The position numbers were made by a program, and so were the translations under genes. A model generated the notes under the pieces. That model was not told the DNA's origin. It saw nothing but the letters and a program-made list of their open reading frames with translations, and made no database searches. A DNA stretch of 64,000 bases. It comes from Ulva prolifera. Its lineage: Eukaryota > Chlorophyta > Ulvophyceae > Ulvales > Ulvaceae. How positions within the stretch are numbered: the stretch's first letter is position 1; every line of letters starts with the position of its first letter. Location of the stretch: assembly GCA_023078555.1 (NCBI GenBank), contig CM041200.1, forward strand, positions 8,424,807-8,488,806, given 5' to 3'. This document shows positions 59,961 through 64,000 of this stretch, piece after piece.

Positions 59961-60857
59961 CTGCTCGGGGTGTCAGGTGCACTTATTTGTTTGTGCGCGG
60001 AGAGGGGCTCCTCGCAAAAGCACAGCTATCGCCGCGCATATGCTCGTCGCTGAATTGAACTGAAGTGGGCTTTCAAAAGAACCACCAGTCTTTAGTGGAC
60101 TTTGGCTTCATGAAGCCAAAGCCCACTAAAAGACTGGCGGCTCTTGGAGCCTGCGGGACCGGGCAGGCCACTCATTTTTCAAAAGTACTCATGAAGTGGT
60201 ATGCCTATCGCTGCACAGGACTTCCTTCCTTTAAAGCTGTGAACTATGACACACTTCTTCATGAGCTTGAGCACACGAACGCATCGCTGGCCGGCACTGT
60301 GGGGATGACGTCAAGCCTGACGTGCCAGCCGCCACGTCTGTGCACAATGCAGAGCAGAACATTCGTCAAGCACCCCATTTTTCGCAGTTTGCTGGAACGG
60401 CCCCGCAGGCTCCTCGCAAGCGCGCGGCTGACGCCGTGCATTTGCTCGTCGCCCACCGGTCTGGCAGAACGCTAAGTTTTTGGTAAACTGTCACCGAGCC
60501 CCGCGCCATTCCAGCAAACTGCGCGGAATTGGCCCCAAAAACATTTTCCACCCGACTTTCGAGCCGATCGCGAGTGTTCACCACTGCCGAGGACCATGCC
60601 TCTCCGAGGTTTTTTTGTCTTGTGTCCCATCGGTCTCGGTCGACCGCTTCCGATGTCAGTGTCTGGATGTGATTGGTGCCAGATTGATGTTCTTTCACGC
60701 TTCAAGTGTTCACGCTTGTTCGTGAAATCGTGTGTTAATTAACACAATTGCGTACTCGGTGAATCTTTGGTGCGGCGCCCCACGGTTATGTAAGCACGGT
60801 GCGATTGCAGCTGTCGCAAAAAAGTAATTAATATTGCTGCAGTGATGCAGAGTATCC
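59961..60857. other. Stretch without a recognised gene, includes a hairpin
   Basis: A plus frame at 60065-60475 (136 codons, with a HELEHT-like segment) begins inside the hairpin and has no recognised domain. I do not call it a gene. Confidence 0.4.
60073..60148. repeat. Hairpin with about 37-bp arms
   Basis: AGAACCACCAGTCTTTAGTG leads to GGCTTCATGAAGCC at the centre and returns as CCCACTAAAAGACTGGCGGC with a few mismatches. A foldback element or small-RNA precursor is possible. Confidence 0.7.
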
Positions 60858-61197
60858 ATAGGTATGTCGGTCAGTTGGGGGATGTGGCCGCTGCCAGTGG
60901 GCGCATCTCCAAAGGCGCCTTTTTCCAGTGGGCGCTGCGGGTGTTGTCTGTGTTACAAAAGAGTCGTTACAGCGGGGCAATGCGGACATGTATCGGAAGG
61001 CTGGGCTTGTGATGTCTCGGGAGCTAGCAGCCTGAGGGGTTGCGGTATGATGCGGGCCTATAGGACGCGATCCTGCCGGACTGAGGTGTGAGTGCGGTTG
61101 TGGTGTTCGTGTGTGTGTGTGTGTGAGTGTATGTTGATGTTGATTCGGATGAGATTCGGTTTCAGTGTTTGTTTTCTCGCGTTCACTCTTTTGTACA
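60858..61197 (+). mobile_element. LINE alpha, 5'-truncated
   Basis: The plus strand matches 56245-56460 and the 3' UTR: VGQLGDVAAASGRISKGAF, WALRVLSV, then an inserted TGTTACAAAAGAGTCGT, MYRKAGLVMSRE, a stop, GTGTGAGTGTATGTTGATGT and CGTTCACTCTTTTGTA. The insertion inside the frame itself looks like a LINE tail end. The copy is broken. Confidence 0.8.
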
Positions 61198-62567
61198 TTA
61201 CGCACTCCATATGGCCATGCATGCATGCGCAACTCTTGACCCTGCATGCTGCAGCCTGCTGGTCGCGTCGACTGTGCTGAACCTGTACACGGTTACTGCG
61301 CGGCGGGGGCTTGCACCTCCATGACACGCACACTTTTGCAAGTGCACAGTTTTGCAAGAGATCTTCGGGCACTGCTCGCTGAGACCCGTCACAAGTGTGC
61401 ACAGTGCGAAGGTGCACATGCACGTGGAAAGTCAAATGCTACAATCGATGCGATCTGGCTGGAGCGGGCAAGCTAGATCCCCGCGGGGTGGCTTGCCACG
61501 CATAATGCGCTCGTGTTGCACAGAATTTCCGTTTCCTGCGAGCGCCAGTGTGCCCGGTCACCTGTGTCGGAGGTTAGGAGGTCCAAGGGAGGCTGCCTCG
61601 CCTGCCGTGCGCGTCGCCCTCGCTCCGCTCCCAAGTGAGACCAGCACTTATTGCAGTGTGGAAGCCTGAATGACAAAAAGGTTTGTGCTCCTGCTACCAT
61701 GCTCGGTTCTGCCGGTCCCTTGTTACGCAACAGCTCTGCGCATGCACGCAGTCCTCGTTCGTACACGCTGCAGTCCTCGTTCGTACACGCTTGAGCTCGT
61801 GCTGCTGGCACCAGTTTCTGGCCACAGGAAAGGATCAAAATGTTGTAGCTGAGCTGAGAACGGAACGACAGCGTTGCTGGCATCTGCTGCTCTCTTCCCT
61901 GTTATGCATGATCCACCCTTGTAACCACGCCTCTGGCACCCGCGTCCACATGAACTTCACCGAGGCTCATGCTGAGCAGCACAGTACTGTGCTGCTCAGC
62001 ATGGGGCTCGGTGACTAGTCAGCCTGAGGTGGTGGTACAAAAGAGTGAACGGGAGAAAACAAACACAGTCAGGTGGTGCACACGCCGAATCTCAGCTAAC
62101 ATACGGACCACGTGGCATGTACATGCCGAGTGGGAGAGCCACCAGCGCTTCCATATGCACAATGTGCATTGCAATTGCACATGCCCTTTCCTGTGTTCGT
62201 GACGCTACTGCTAGTAGTACCCGCCTAGGCTCGTTGCCTTTCTCCTCCTGTCCTATTCAATGTGCAGTTGTGGCGGGTATACCCACTTGTGCACACGGTG
62301 GCGGGGAGGGCCCCTGAGGAGCTTCTCATCACCGGAATGGGCATGAACCAGCGTGGCTGTCCGGGCCGGCCATGACGGTTACCTCCATGCAACACACTCA
62401 GCATCCTGGCTGCTGCGCTACCTGACAGTGTGCCCCTGTCCACATGGTGCACACACACGCACTACTCGAGCTCAAGTCAATGAGCAGCATCTGGCCTCTT
62501 TACAGATGCAAAGTTCCACCACGCGAGGCAAGCGCGGCTGTGGAGGCCTCGGTAGGATCATGCCACC
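61198..62567 (+). promoter_or_regulatory. Upstream region of RK-F, partly conserved with the RK spacers
   Basis: The part 61350-61670 aligns with the reverse complement of 11510-11820 (and 21690-21990): GAGACCCGT, GTGCGAAGGTGCACATGC, CACAGAATTTCCGTTTCCTG and the ending GCCTGAATGAC. It sits at the same side of RK-F as in the other genes. This is the deepest conservation outside the exons, so the block may hold a promoter or an undetected leader exon. An inverted LINE alpha tail (62037-62066) lies between it and exon 1. Confidence 0.45.

Positions 62568-64000
<1,433 letters not shown>

Noticed and set aside
60065-60475. 136-codon frame as a host gene
   Set aside because: It begins inside a hairpin, has no recognised domain, and there is no splice or conservation support.

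Overview
This looks like nuclear DNA of a GC-rich eukaryotic microbe, most probably a chlorophyte green alga. The organism call is an inference from spliced kinase genes, dense TGCATG motifs, long (AC)n and (TA)n tracts and the mix of LINE, hAT and LTR elements; no species can be named. There are no prokaryote-style operons.

The backbone is a cluster of receptor-like kinase genes (called RK here). Two look complete: RK-B (14267-20002, minus) and RK-C (29740-35213, minus). Each has seven exons whose GT-AG introns I could phase, giving about 1104 and 1103 residues. The order is: a probable right-handed beta-helix ectodomain (exons 1-3), one membrane span, a linker (exon 4), and a kinase domain with VYAIK, HRDLKPAN, DFG and APE (end of exon 4 to exon 7). 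RK-A (1-2846, minus) runs off the left edge. RK-D (about 38430-39420) is a relic. RK-E (40202-49512, plus) is an exon 1 split by retroelements. RK-F (62568 onward, plus) is a diverged member running off the right edge. Degraded kinase copies lie between the RK genes (12258-13225, 22897-23940, 28737-28986, 38101-38426).

On this backbone sit many mobile elements. (1) Two inverted copies of an unnamed DNA element of about 6.1-6.5 kb (2893-9389 and 41715-47782) have 9-bp terminal inverted repeats, 2-bp target duplications confirmed by empty sites, AAGGGCG subterminal repeats and a large internal array of 172-bp repeats. (2) Three hAT-type 457-bp MITEs each have 8-bp duplications. (3) At least three LINE families with a C-terminal nuclease-like domain (alpha, beta and gamma, my labels) include a beta copy with exact 10-bp duplications that lacks the RT core, and a head-to-tail gamma array inserted into its own tails. 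(4) There is one truncated Ty1/Copia fossil, several foldback elements and microsatellites.

Region by region: 0-2.9 kb RK-A; 2.9-9.4 kb giant element L; 9.4-14.2 kb spacer and kinase relic; 14.3-20.0 kb RK-B; 20-29.7 kb spacer with Copia fossil, kinase relics and LINE beta; 29.7-35.2 kb RK-C; 35.2-39.4 kb spacer and RK-D relic; 39.5-52.4 kb LINE gamma array with giant element R; 52.5-61.2 kb microsatellite, LINE, MITE and foldback debris; 61.3-64 kb RK-F. The most interesting biology is the contrast between near-identical kinase exons and sharply variable ectodomain windows in RK-A, B and C, together with the undescribed satellite-bearing transposon.
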